Below, piece after piece: positions 34,801 to 49,800 of a DNA stretch of 64,000 nt. The position numbers and the translations under genes were made by a program. The first letter of the stretch is position 1. Each line of letters starts with the position of its first letter. Origin of the DNA: Macrobrachium rosenbergii (taxonomy: Eukaryota; Arthropoda; Malacostraca; Decapoda; Palaemonidae); assembly GCF_040412425.1 (NCBI RefSeq), contig NC_089741.1, forward strand, positions 44,214,358 through 44,278,357, given 5' to 3'. A model generated the notes under the pieces. It ran no database searches. It was not told where the DNA came from and was given only the letters and a program-made list of their open reading frames with translations.

Positions 34801-37800
34801 GAGGGCAAAAGGCCTTCCAAGATGGAACTGGGTAAAGAGGGAGCATCGTTCTGAAAATTAAATAAATCCATCAAATTATTTCAGTCAGACAATTCACAAA
34901 GTAAATAAATCATACATCTGAAATATCTATAATGTATAGCAAGGCTTCAAGCAGACATCTAAAAACTACACTAAGTAAAAAACAAAAGCTTTTACGTATT
35001 TATTACTTCCAAATCATAACAGAAATAAAGTTAATTCCATTGACATAATTTACAAGCAATAATGTGCATCAGTTCCACTGCTATTAGCACAGAATATCAG
35101 ATTACTTATCAAAAAATCCCAGAACATTACAAATAAAACCCTGGTGCACACACTAACCTGTTCTGGTTTATGTAACTTATGTCTACAAGTTGGACATGAC
35201 GGGTCTTGATGCAACCAGGCTAACAAACAAGATGCATGGAAAAGGTGAGAGCATGGAAGACGGCGACCGCTCTCTAAGTGTTCCCAGCAAATTGCACAGG
35301 TGTTTTCTTCAGACAGTATTTCTACTCCACTTATCTCTGGATACCTAAGTAATTAGTGAAAAAAATAGAATCTTTTTTACTGGTACCTTATTAGCAGTTT
35401 AATACTTGAGGAGCAATAAACATTTTAATTTATTATCTGCTGCAAGTAAAGTACTCCCTCACATACCAAAATAACACCAAAGTTCTGTGGCAGGAAACTT
35501 CTTTCTACTTAGAATCCTGCAACCTGCTTCTGGACTGCATTTACAGTCCAAAATGCATTAAACATCACATGACTCTGGGATCTTGAACAATGCCTTGACA
35601 AGACAGGCCAACAAAGGGTTGGAATAATGAGAAGCCATTAATTCAACAAATCATGTGACGAGAATGATATTCAATGTAACTGAATATGTATGCAAATAAT
35701 GCGGGACTATAGTACATACATATACTATATGCTACCATTACAGGGTTTCAGGATGTGAAAAAATTGTATACTGTGAACTTAGGAAGACAGACTACAAACA
35801 ATACTCACATATTCATGAGTTGCAAGACCCTGAGGTAGTTGCGGTGTGACTTGACTTTGTGCTGCAACTGGTAAAAGAGTAGCCGCAACTGCATACATAT
35901 CACCAGGGAGGCCATAGTCAGGAACATGTTACCCCACACCAGCATGTGGATGTGATGGACCATATCGATCACCAACTCACTCAGTTCAAACACGAGCTCC
36001 GTCATATACACATAGCGCCCTACAAGTCGTACGTGTGGGTGAGGTAAGTGAGGAGACAAAAAAAAGTATGTACGCTCTGCTAAGACCAAACTGAAACATG
36101 TTCCTAATAAGAGCTACACAAATTTCAGATTAAAAGAAAATGCACACAACAGACACACTAATGCAGTGTAATTCACTGAAACAGTTCCTACAACATTGCA
36201 GCAGCTCATCCATAATCGTTATAATCAATATCAAAACAATGCAAAAATTCTCAAGTCTTCACAAAGAGCAATGTACCGTACTGTAATGAAACAGCTAATT
36301 TAAACTCTGCTTGACTATAGTTCTGATACAGCATCAAATATACAAGTTAAGAAGTTCAGTGCGAAAACAAAGTCACTTAGCCACATCAGAATACAAAAAA
36401 TATTCATTACATATGATTTATTCATATACATTAGACTCCAGTAAGAAAAATATTTAATGCATAAAACTAGTACAGCTTGAAACGAAAATGTACAGCACCG
36501 ATTCCTTGTATCAGACTTATTCAACCGTAAAAAATCAGTATTTTCTGCTACTTACTCATGAAATTAGACATAACATTCAATCTAAATTAATGATCAGTGG
36601 AAAAATAATTCAGTCTATTAATGTCTCAGTTATATAGTACTACCTTGCTAATTATTCTACTGTGTAATCATCTGCAGTTAGAATGGTTACAATGTACTGT
36701 ACTGCAATGTACCCATTTACCATACAGACTTATTCACGCAATCAACTAATGCTCTGCCATACCTCTCTTTTCCCAAAGTCCTTCATGCGAAATATCCCAG
36801 AGGTAGATGCTGTAGCGTGTTATCACATATAGAGTCCTCACAATCAACAGTATGCACTGAAAAAAGCATTTGGAACAGATGTTCAAGGATGATTTAAACT
36901 AGACTTTTTATTTAACTATACAGTGAACCCCCCATATTCGAGGGGGATGCGTCCCACAGCCCCCCGCAAATAGCTAAAATCCGCGAATACTTAAAACCCC
37001 CTCTAAAAACACTTAGAACTGCCCATTTCGATAGTTTAAAAAACCCTGTAAAAATGCATATACCTGAGTATTTTAACAGTTTTATCATAAAAAGTGCATC
37101 TATTCATGAAAATTATATGAAAATACAGTAATTAGTGAATATTTCTCAGTGAAAAATACCGCGAATGGGCGAATTTTCCGCGAATAATGGCTAGATATGT
37201 TCCACAGAGAAACCCGCAAATGCATGAGTCCGCGAATACGGGGGGTTTACTGTAATTAGGTAAGAATAACATGTTAATTTCAACTGGATAATGAAAACAT
37301 CCAACTACATAATCCTAACAATGCAGTTGACATCTTTACACAAGTTATCTTTTTTTATTTTGCATCCATCCACCTCATTCTTTCAGACAAATTCTATCCC
37401 CCCAAAACAAGTAGTATACAATGAATTAGTAATTAATATATTTAAGAATAACTAGCACTTTCCTAACAATTATGAACTTTACTTGCAAAAACAGTTAGGA
37501 TATGTAACTAAAATCAAATCACAACTTTTAAATCTTTTACTCTAATAATTTTGTTTCTTTGACCAAAAAAGGTTCACTAAGTACATTAAGAAATATAAAC
37601 AACAGCACTCAAAAACAAAATAAAATCATTTTCAACAGAAATCACTGGCCAAAATAAAGTTTGTACTCAACAAATCTTGCCTTTAACTTTAAACAGTATC
37701 AAGATATAATCAGAATTCCTAAGGTAAATTTGAATGTAACGTCAAGTTACTTACCTCGGCAACCATAAAAGCAAAGGTATTTATGCCAGAGTGACAGCCA

Positions 37801-40800
37801 ACAACAACGCATATTAAAAGACAAAATGTTGCAATTGTTAATATGATGCCAAGCAAGCCAAGCAGCCGAACGTGAGTCCTCCGAGGAGTCGTGGCGGAAA
37901 AAGACAACTATGGGGGGAAAAACATAATGGCATTAGGTCCTTGTGCATGATAGTGAATCATAAAAATTGTTCCTTACATACTGTAGCATTCTTAGATCCA
38001 ATATAGGAATGACAGGTTATTCTTAATCTATAATAATTTTTCCAGTAAATGATATACAAAATATAACAATCAATGCTGAAACAGTAAATTGTAAATAGTA
38101 TCCCCTCAGCTTATAAGATACTTTGGAGTTGATCTCCGGCAAAGAGGCATAATCTGTTGAGCAACAAAGCCCTTACAGTATAGCATACATTTGAAAAATG
38201 AAGATATCCTACAACCATCACTACCCCCTTATAATTTCTTGCCTGACCTAACCTACACTTTAAATGTCCTTCAAAATTTAATTGTAATAAAATGCAGCAC
38301 ATCTAAAAAGTAGCCTCACAAAAACCACAGTAATAATGTAGCTGTTACTCAAAAAATTCTGATAAGAGGAAAGGCTTTTGGACAATACTGTTCTAACTCA
38401 TTCATGTCAGATTAAACTACCTGAGGATAATACACACAAGCATGATTTCAAAAGCAAGTTGTACAGTATACTTTAGATACCACATTTTCAATACAGCAGA
38501 GAACCACATACTTTTAAAATGGCAACAAATTTCAAATGTCTTCCAAATAAAAATATGTCAATTTCTATAAAAAAAAGGAAAAGAATGTTTGATGTTAAGT
38601 GGCCAATACAAACTGCATTAAGAACTAATGTCCATCTAAAACAAAGGTTTATATTTTTACAACACCTTTTTTTTACCCTGTACCTAATCACACTACACTC
38701 TTGCACAATGTCTTGAAATCAAATATTTAGCTCTTTGTGGTAATTATTTGTAAGGTTTATTTTTGTTTTTCAAAAAGTAATACAAAACAAGGAGAATATT
38801 TACCTCAACCATACATGGCAGTAACTGTGTTATCATGACTGTAGTTACTTAGGAATTACTGTCAATTGGAGCCTGATTTTTACCTTATTCCTTTATTTTT
38901 CAATTTTAAACTTTACTGAAAGCCAAATATTGAAGGGCTCAGCATTTCCATGTGATTTTTCTATGTGATATTTTCAGAGAAACATTCCCCATCCATATTT
39001 ATCAGTAATGAAATGCAGAATTTATAGATAATTTCCTATTTCCTTTCTACATCATATCTCCTACAGACATGGCAGTGAAGAAGGATACCAGAATCTCAAC
39101 ATACTCCCCCACAACTGTAAAGACACAACTGAGTCTAAGTACACGTCGCACAAGGAGCTAAAGTTGGAGTAATCAATACTGATATATAATTCATGATCAT
39201 CTCTGGCATTTAGCAGCTTAACATCAATAAGAATGTCATGCGAAGGAGAGTCCTTTGAATCCTCAGTGGAGGACTTCACTCTTCATTGTAAAATGGAACT
39301 GACAATTACAACAATAATGTCCCTGTATTATTAATGATGGTTATAATGATAATGCTGCTTATATAGGACGGATTACGAAATTTAGGGACAAGCCCAAGCA
39401 CTGGGACCTATTTTGGTCATCCAGCACCTATAACACAATAATGTTACTTTCAAAATAAAAAATTTCACAATAACAAATGCCAAGAACATGAAACAACTAA
39501 AAACAGTACTGAAAATCATTAAAATTAGGAGTGGAACTCTACTGAAACTGAAAAGGCTGTAAACTTGCAAAGAAAGCATCCACAGAACATAATGTCATAC
39601 ATGGAACTAAGAAAGAACTGAGCAAAGATAAAATGAGAGCAAAATTATACTGTAATTTACATCTGGTTTCCCTTTAAATGAAGGCATGTAATACAATCTC
39701 TCCACATTCTTCTATTATTTTCTTATCCACTTTCATTACATGCCCAAACCATTCCAGTTTAAAAGGTCCAAGCATACTTTCTGACTGTTGGACACCACAT
39801 CTCTGAGCAACTTCCTCATTTGCAATACTATAAAAAAAAAAAAAGTATAAATCTAGCATTTTTGCTTAAAGCTTTAAAAATTTCTCCCGTTTTCTTTGCA
39901 AGTAAGCACGTCTATAATATTCCCAGGAGTAAAACCTTGTGTATGTGATATGTCTGAACCGAGTTTACAGAAGTTAATGAAATACTCTTTTATTTACAAG
40001 GCTTTCAGCAGACTTACTTCACCCATACTCTGATACTTTCCCTTCAGCCTCCTCAATAACAATTTCATAATCCAGTGTGTTGCATATGCAAGAAAATGTT
40101 TTACCTCTTCCATAGTTTGCCCATCCACCACACCATCCTCCTCCTCCATTTCTTTACTATTAGCCTTTCACCTGCATTCCAGTCATCACAAATCGCTTAT
40201 TCCATTTACATTTTGCAATTCTAAGCACCTCCTGTGACACTTATCATTACATTCTAAACACAGATCTGCATTAAACCCAAGACCTCTCCCTCAGTGTACA
40301 CATGAAAACATTCCTAAGTGGAGTTTTCCTGCCGCTTACCTTCTGGTCACTGTAAGCTGATTTTCACTTACAATACTATACTGATTTTAAATTCTCTCTC
40401 CTCCACTTCAATATTAATATCATTTGAACATGTTTAAGACCTCTTTTTATTCTGCTGCTCATACTGTTTCATAAGCATACAGAGCTGCCAGGAGCCCCCT
40501 TTCTGCAGTGAACTGCAGCTCCCTCCAATGTTAAGATAAACAACACAGGACTCAGAGCTGATCCTTAAAGGATACCTACATTTATCTCATTCCTTCTGCT
40601 AACTCTACCACTGTCTTCACTCTTTTTTAAGATTTATGTTATGATATAGTGACCATAAATGGGAAAAAATAAATAACAGAAAAAACAAAAACTCCACATA
40701 TACTTTGTTTACAGATATCAACTTGAGAAAATTACAGTTTAAAACAAAATCTTTTCTCAAACAATTGTATTTTTCATAATTGTTTATTCAATAGTATTTA

Positions 40801-43800
40801 TTGCTGGACAAGAATTAAACTACTGACAAAACAGGAAACCTTCTGAAGCAGATACACTTCAATTAAATACCTTGTGATAAATTAAGAGAGCAATCCAGTT
40901 GGTGAATTTTGCTGGACCAGAACATAAACACTTTTCCGTTTTGTTTCCCGGCGCCACAGCAATATTAATGGCATCTTGGAACTTCAATACCTTTCTATGG
41001 CTCTACCGAGTCTCTTATTTCAAATTTATCGTTAAAACCATTGAAAGTTATTCTAGGACAAAGTACTGAGCACAATTAGAATAATAATACAATAAAACAA
41101 TAACACCACGAGGCTAGTATAATCAAGTATATAATCAAAGGGTTTCACATGCAAGATTGCAGAGGGTCTTGGTACAGAAGCAGTGACACTTCATTCTGTC
41201 ATTATTTTAATGAGCCCACTAAGTCACACTGTTCGACTCTCATAAGGCTCTCCAAAAGGATTTGTTCTTGAATGAGAGGTGATCAATAGGGCAAGGGAAA
41301 GTGAAAGGAGTTGGGTAGTTAGGTGGGATGGAACAGACTAAAGAGAATGAATGAAGAGTAAGGGGCAGAAAGCAAATACAACTGGGTTAAAGGGATGCTG
41401 CTAAGGATGTTAAATACCATCTAAAATGTACTAAGCAAGGAGCACTGTAAGTGGTAACCCCTTACAGATGGAAGCCATGATAAAGCTTGAGATTTGACAA
41501 TATTAGTTATAGTCACCAACTGGCCAAGTAAACTACATGCAGCAAACACGATGAAAAAATTGTCACATACAGCAGCACAAATACCCCAGTCAATCAACCA
41601 ATGACAATAAACTTTGTTGCCACTCTCTGTCTTTGTAGCCAAAAGGTAATAGGGAAGGGGTTGGCTACTGCAGTTACAAAGATTTACAATCTTTGGAAGT
41701 TAAGGGATAAAAAACTGAGAGATTAAGGAGTACACATTTCCAAGGACATGAGACAATGTAGGTCTTGCAGCATGTACAGTAGATGTAGTGCAAACAAAGG
41801 AAAAGAAGATATGGCACCTGAAATGACATGCACGATTTTTGAGAAAATAAATTTACTTGGTATTACCCAGCATTACTACTCATCATGTGCATGCACCTAA
41901 TACCCTCTGCAAGACTGAATGGTCATAATGTCCATCTTCTAAACCAACACCAATCATACCAAGTCTTTAGCATACATGCCTTGGCATGATATAAAAACAC
42001 CAGCAGTTGCCTTGGACGATCATGTTCCCCTAAAAGCATAACATCATCTTCGAGCAGCATGGAATCAGAACATTGTATGGGAGCACTACAGTTTGTTTAG
42101 GAACAATATGGAACCCTCTCCAGCTTGCCTATGCATCAACAAATGCTTTTTCTTTTGAGAGAAGGTATTCAACCTTTGAATAAATAGTCTTTCCACAAGG
42201 TACTGGAATAGCACCCTACCAAAGGACGCTTACAGATTACACACCCTGCCCAAGGATGACCTAAGGTGGCTGCATTACTTAGGCAGTTTTCTAATGTTCT
42301 CAAGATGAAGCTTTGCAACTGGATAGTACAGTCCATCTTCAAGTTCATAAGCAACAAGAAAAGTCCAATCATTTATAAATATCTATCATTCGGATAATCT
42401 GGAAAATGAGGACTATTGGTAAAGTATTTTTATGAAATAAAAACCTTTTTCTTACTTGAATCTATTACCTTTTTGACTTGTTTTATTAGTGTCTTCATTT
42501 CCTTTAATGCAAATAAGAGTATAGATCCAATGTATTTCAATATGGATCCAATGTATTTCAATATATCCCATTCAACAAGATTATTAGGATAATACCTTTG
42601 TATGGCTTCAATAACATTTCCAAAATCCATGAAATCACAAATGGCTGCAACAGAATGTTTCTGAAAATCAGTTGCTGATCACAAGGGAGATTTTCTATGA
42701 AAACACAAGCCCTTATATTATATACGGCACAAGATCCTGCTGCACAATTATCAAGAGTTAGTATCTTGCATGTTCTTCTGTGTATTGTTTAAGATGTCTA
42801 GGTGTACAGTAGTGTAAATAACACTGCCACATCAATTTTTCTCTTTGATGAGTTGAGACATGTAATGCATCTTCTCCACTACCGACAGTCTAGTGCACTT
42901 TCAGCTTGAATTCTTATCTGATCTTAGTCTTCTTATTAAGTCTCCATTTTGAACTTTGTCCAAGAATTTTCTGAGAATTTCATATAGTCTTTGTCCTGCT
43001 AATCCCACAAATTTCTCTGACTATTCCTGTTGTATTTCCATAACATACCAAACCCATCTCTTTCATATCGTAAGACTACTTTCCAGGCACTTGATACTAC
43101 ATTTCTCAACATTTTGTAGTCACAAACTCCTCCAATTTATTTATAAAAGCCCACCTCTTTAATGTGACAAGTGTTTAAAGTTTGGAATTTTCTGTGAAAA
43201 AGTCTTGTAAATGCATCCATTTTTTGTTCTTTGATATCTTATTAACCAAAAGGAATATGCCTGTGACCCCAAAAATTCCCTTCAACTCTCTCACCTTCAA
43301 AGTCTTCATGTGTAAACTCTGGTAAATAATCTAGATCAGATCTTCCTAATCACCTCTAATTTTGCATAACACAACCGACTCAGCAAAGGTTATTGCCTCT
43401 ATGAAATAATAAATCGGAATGCTTCCTTTTACCTTTAAATATAAAAGCATCAGTTCAGAAGCTTTGGGGGATTATGTGGTCAATACAAACAAAGGCTACC
43501 AGTCTCTTACTGGAGTTTCAACCTTCTTATATGGCTAGGAACCAGAAATATCAACATAAAACAAGGGGCTATTTTGTGCAACTCTCTCAAGTGGCACCTC
43601 ACACAGCAAACCCCATTCACAACAGTTCCAGCAAATCATGGGAAGAAAAGACTTCACTGTCAATCAAAATCAATTTATTATTGTTTAAAAAAAGGCTACT
43701 TAATCAATCAAATGCATAAGTTTCATGGAGAAAGAGTATACCTTGCCAGGATGAACTTCACTTCTTTTCATAGGAGTTCGTTCAGTTGTTGGGTGAGAAG

Positions 43801-46800
43801 TTAATGTCCTCACACTGACCAGATCAGGGTTTTGTTTCAAAAGGTCAGTATCTGCAATCCTCACAACTACAGCAGTCCTCTTTGGTCACCCAATTAACTC
43901 CTTTGGTATGTAGACCATGGAGTCAGTTTGAAGAGCTACCTGCTGAGGGGACTCCATTGCTTCAAGAGATCTGAGGGACTTTTATTTTCACATCCACATT
44001 CGCCAAATTTCCAAGAAGAACCTTTGCTTTGTTGCAATTCCAAGTCCTTTGCTTTGGTTTGTCTCTTTAGCCTTACCAGGAAATTCACTAAGTGCTCAGT
44101 TCTTCCAAGCAGGAGCTGCTCATTCTTCTATGGGTCCTTCTGAACCTTTGGCAGTCTTTTGGTTTGCAGGTCATAAGGGAAAAGGGGAAGTCAGACCTGT
44201 CACCCAAAAATCAGAAATATACCTGATCAAGACAGTGGATATGAACAGAATTGACCTATCCCTTGGAGGACAAAGTAAGTAATTTTCTCTGAACCATGGA
44301 ATAGTTCCTGTGGCAACCTCACCCCACTGACAAGGCCTGTCAAACGTTGATCAGTTATCTAGTGTCCCTACAGAAGTTGCTCCTCACCACCTACTTTCAC
44401 TTTTGGTCCCTTCAACTTTGGGTGGTCTCCTGTTGGAAGATCACTTTACTATTGTACATCATCAAGATTCTGTCAACGGACACTTACCTCCACAAGCTCC
44501 ATTTGAGCGATTGCCAGAACCTTCTCAAAGTTAAAGGAGTACCATTGGAGTGGTCTCTCTACCAAGACATTTGCATGGTCCTGTGGGAGTTATGGGGAAC
44601 TCTCTCACTGGATGCGTTTGCCACACTGTCGATCACCACACTTCCTCTGTTCTGCTCTCCCAGCTGGATCCAGCTGCATGAGCAGTCGATGCCACGCTAA
44701 CAGTGGATGGCTTGGACATGTACACCTTGCCACAACTGCTGCTGAAGTTTAAATATTGGGCTCCCAGATGACCTTTGGTGCTACCCTTTGGATCTCCTGG
44801 ATTTTGTCATAGACTTCCCAAGAACTTGAATGTTCTCCTGAGGCAATCTTACTCACACAGGATTATTAACATCATCAGTCCCAACATCTTTAAAAGCATT
44901 GCAGAAGAGATTTTCAAAGGTTGCCTTATTAGCTATTGCCATCCTGTTGGTCTTCCACCAAGTCCCTTTCTCAGGCTAATTAGGCAGGTTTGTGGCTTGG
45001 TGTAATGAGCAAGATTCTCATCCTCTCAAGCCCTCTGTCCAGTCCCAGCAGACTCCTTCCTTCAATTAAGGATGGATAAACTCTTTTGGCAGTTACGATA
45101 TCCTCAGTATTTTTATCATTATATTGATTTAGAAAACAACAGGAGTCTTTTTGATCTTCTGACATCTCCCCGAGTCTATTCCTTGAGTTCCTGTAAAGCC
45201 CCCAAATTGAGAATTGTTCTTGGCCTTGCATAGCATCACCAACTGGCCCTGCGATACTTTTCAGGAGTCTCTCTGTTTGTACCATTCAAACCTCCTCTAA
45301 GCATGTCAGTAAGATTCAAGTTCTATCCAGCACTGTCTTCCACTCCAGTCATTGGTCCTTGGCTAATTTTTCCTCTGTACCAAACTCTGTACCAAATACT
45401 CGGACTACCAGCTAGGAAATTTACTTTTTGGCCCCTTAGCTATCCTGCCCTTCCATCATCTTCCACAGAGGACACACACCTGTGACCTGTGTAGTGTCTT
45501 TATGCCTACCTGTAATGCAGTGTCATTCTGTCCTTGCTCGTCTTTCCCCACTTACAAGTCGCCAGTTTTGTTCTGACTCGAACTCCATCTCCTACTGGCT
45601 TTTGTTGTTTATCATCTGGACTTATTTGCCAGTTTCTACAGAAATTGCATCCCTCAGGATCAGAGCCCATGATGTTTGGACCCTGTCTCCCTCTCTACTA
45701 TTTAAGTATATCTTGGTGGTCCATGCCATCCTTAAGAGCAAGCAGTTGACTATAAGCTTTATCTTCATGATGTCACCAGAACTCTGGATGTTAGGATGCA
45801 GACCTATTTCTTACGGAAGCAAAAACCGACAGGAATTTATAAATTTACTGGGGTAGCTGGGGATAATAAACACTCCTCAGTTGATAGTTAAAAGTTTTGA
45901 GTCAGTGAGAGCATCTGCACCACTGTTTGTGGGAGCTAAACTCTTTAACATTTCCAAATAATCATTCAAAAACACATAATATAAAGTGAAGCACTACTAA
46001 GATACAAGAGATCTGCAATTTTCTCTCTCTTTCCATGCATAAACACAAACACATACAATGCAAGTATCCACACCAATTAGTACCTTCATTACCTTTGAAA
46101 TGTCAATTTTTGTAATGTCCTCATTTCCAGTTTGTATTGGCATATAGGGAAGATGTAAAACTATGGTTTGTATTTAGATTAATGTATAATGATATAAAAT
46201 AAAGAATCGCATACTGTATACTTACATATTCAAAACGATCTTTACAAAGCTGTGCCAAAAGGTGGAGAAATCCCAAGACACTGAACCATGAGCACCAAAG
46301 TATGACCTCTTCCATTGCTTGAACATTCATAACACCAAATACGAAGATGAACTTATAAAAAACAAAGTTCCAAAATTTATCTTTGATATGCTGCTGCTCC
46401 GATACTCTCAGTTCTCCAAAGACCAGGCGCTGGATGAGGGTTCCAAGAAGAATGAGAACACAGTATGCCATGTTGATTAGGGTCTGAAACGAAGATTAAC
46501 AAATATTGTAATGAATGACTACCCAATTACGAGTTAAAATTATAACATAACTTTGAAGCACAACAAAACAAGTGTTGTACTACATACTTAACCAAAAATT
46601 TATACAAGGATGAATGGCAACAGCCAAAAGCTATAACATCTGTTTCCAGATAATACAAGTTAATTTACCAAGGAATTTTTCGGCTGTCATTACATAAGTT
46701 GACGGAAAATGTAACCACGTAAACCAGCTGTATTTGTGTTCCCACGATTAGCAGACTCACCTATTCACAGATTTCTCTATGGAGCATATATACATTTCAT

Positions 46801-49800
46801 GACTAAATGCACTTTTTGTGATAAAACTATTGCAATGCTCAGGTACAAGCATTTTTAAGATTTTTTTTTTGTGTGTTTGAACTATCAAAATAGGCAGTTC
46901 AAAGTGTTTTTAGAGGGGTTCTATGTATTTGCGGATTTTAGCTATTCATGGGGGGGTGTGGTACACATCCCCCGCGAATACAGGGGATTTACTGTACTTC
47001 TAATACAGTACCTGAAAAAGTAGGTTAAAGAACAAATTCTTTAACACTCTCTACATTGTTTCTAAATAAAACTGTCCTATGGTCATATGATTTTTTTCTT
47101 TTCACCACATATTTGTTTTAATATGTAGACTGATACCAAAGCAACCTTAGATGATCACTAAAATTTATCAATAAATTACTAATATCTTTCAACTACCGTA
47201 AGAGAACACAATTTTAGGATTTTTAAAAGAAAATGATATTTAATGATAAAATAAAGTTTGTTCATACTACCTGGCAGATATATATATAGCTGTATTCAAG
47301 TCCGACAGAATTCCAAACGGCACACGCAGGGGCCAGGTGGTTAATACCCATTCCCCTCGCTGGGAGGCGGGTATCAGAACCATTCCCATTTACTATTCAG
47401 ATTTTTAGTGCCACTGTCTCCTGAGGGGAGTGAGGGTGGGCACTGAGTGATTATATATATCTCAGGCAAGTATGAACAAACTCATTTTATCATTAAAATA
47501 TCATTTTGTTCATGCAACTACCTGTCAGATATATATATGAATCCCACCATTGGAGGTGGGAAGAGACAGACAGGGATTTAGGAAACAAAAACATGTATAT
47601 GCCATTGACGCCTTGGTTCCTTACTTGTTAGCATAGTTGACTTCCGTGATTACAGTCACCGGGCCTGCTTCTGCTTACTACAGTCTCCAACAAGGTAGTG
47701 ACCCATATAGCTGGTGAGTTCTAGATGATCTGTCCACGGGGCATGACCACAATGGACTAGATTATAAGACCAACTTACAGCTTTCGACACATGCCCCCTC
47801 TCCCTGGTCCTGGGAGTCCCACAGAGTGTCCAGGGCTCATGTTAGCATAGCTGACTTCGTGATTACTGTCACCAAGCCTGCTTCTGCTTTACCAGAGTCT
47901 CCAGCAAGGTAGTAACCTTACATAGCTGGTGAGTTCTAGATGATCTGTCCACGGGGCGTGACCACAATGGGACTAGATCATAAGGCCATACTGTGAGGGC
48001 AAAAGGAGCACCACCAACCACCTGACCCAGAGCGGGCCAACAGGTCCCGCCAAGGGACACCAGATCGGGAAGCCTCCACCTCTTGCAGCTTTCATGCCCT
48101 CCCTGGTCCTGGGGAGTCCGACAGAGGTCCAGGCCCAGAAGCGCATGGGACGGATCTGACGTAAAAACAAAATCAAGATTAAAAATATACTTCCTAACCT
48201 CTAAAGCGATAGGATGAGTATCGCTTCCCTGCCCGCAACACCGTGTCTGGGCAGAAGCGCACAACAGGTCCTGCCGGCGGGACGCCAGATCGGTGGGAAG
48301 CCCCAACCCTCCTGTGGCTTTCACTTGCCCTCCCTGGTCCTGGGAGTCCCACAGAGTGTCCAGGCCTAGAAGCGTTGGCCGATCTGGTGCGGAAACGGAT
48401 GGTCCTAGGTCAGCAGCTCCTCGATGTCGCCTTCACGCCCCGCAAGTACGTGAAGTTTAACACCTAAGAGTGGGCACAGAAGGTGGTACCCAGAAGATCG
48501 CAGGGACATGTTCTTCTGAAAGCCACCGAGGCTACGGCTCTAACTCTCGGAGCCTTTTAACTTCAAAAAAAGACTCGTCATTGTCCTGAACGCCGAAAGT
48601 GCGCTTCAAAATGGTGTTCTAAAAAGCACGCCAGCGCATTCTTAGAAAGAGGTAAATCCGCCTCTTGACAGAGCACCACAGACTGTCCAAGGACCTCGAC
48701 TTTCCCAAGTCTTCTGCAAATAAATTTTGAGAGCCCTGACAGGACACATGACTTTTCTGGTTCATGTCTGAGAATTTCCGTCATACCCCTTAACTCAAGG
48801 TCCTGTCCCTAAGGGGTAGACGGGTTCGCTTTAGCAAGAACATACGGCTTAGAGAACATACTGCAATATGTACTCTAAAACTACATGGATTATTATGCTT
48901 GAAGTTCACTAACTCCCTCGTAGGGGCAGAGCAGTTAGGAAAAACCTTCCTTGTCACATTCTGAGACGCCAAGAAAGAGGCTCAAGGTATTTGACATAAA
49001 AAATTTAGGATGACATCCAGGTTCTCCAGGGAGGCGCCCTGGAATGAGGTACCTTGACAGTCTCAAAGGATCTCAAGAGACATGGAAGATCCCTTGTCGG
49101 CTGATAGTCTGAAATGCAGTTAGACTCAGAGCGTGTTTTGAGGTACTTTAAATGGGGCTGCCTGAGCAGATCTACCAAGGAGGCCCCAGCAACCCCACAG
49201 CTCCTGACATACCGCGGATGGGTCCACCGGTCGGTAGAAGCGCCGCTGTCGCATCGAGAAGGTCCGCATGATATTCTTCCACTGCAACGAACTCCTCCAA
49301 GGATCGTGATCCCCGCGCAGTGGGCCCAAAGCAGGGATCTCTTCGCCAGGGCTTAACAGGGACCGGGAACCAGCTTCTCCTCGTTTTTTGAGAATGCCAG
49401 GCTGGGGAGTTGTCGAATTACTTGTACCACTGCCTGACACTTGGCTCTCGAAGGATTGAAGGGCCAGCAGGATCGCTTGCAATTCTCTTGAGATGATGTG
49501 CCAGGACACCTGTTACCTCTCCAGTGCCTGACACTTTCTCCCCTCCTAGTATTGCTCCCCATCCCTCCCTGGGAGCGTAGAGAAAACAACACCAGGTCAG
49601 TTCTGAAGGCATAGAGAAACCCTTCCGCCTAACTCGAGGGTCGAAGCCACTACCTCAGGTGACCTGAAAACGGGAGAGATCTTCAGGGTCCTCTAGATTC
49701 TTCCTGTGTCTATTCAGTTTTCCGCCAGGAAAACTGGAGCGTGCCGAGATGAAGTCTCCCCAGGGAAACAAACTTCTCCAGAGAGGAAATGGGGTCCCCA

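Noticed and set aside
47869..48324. 151-codon minus-strand open frame
   Set aside because: It covers the internally duplicated, non-coding end of the DIRS element and has no domain similarity.
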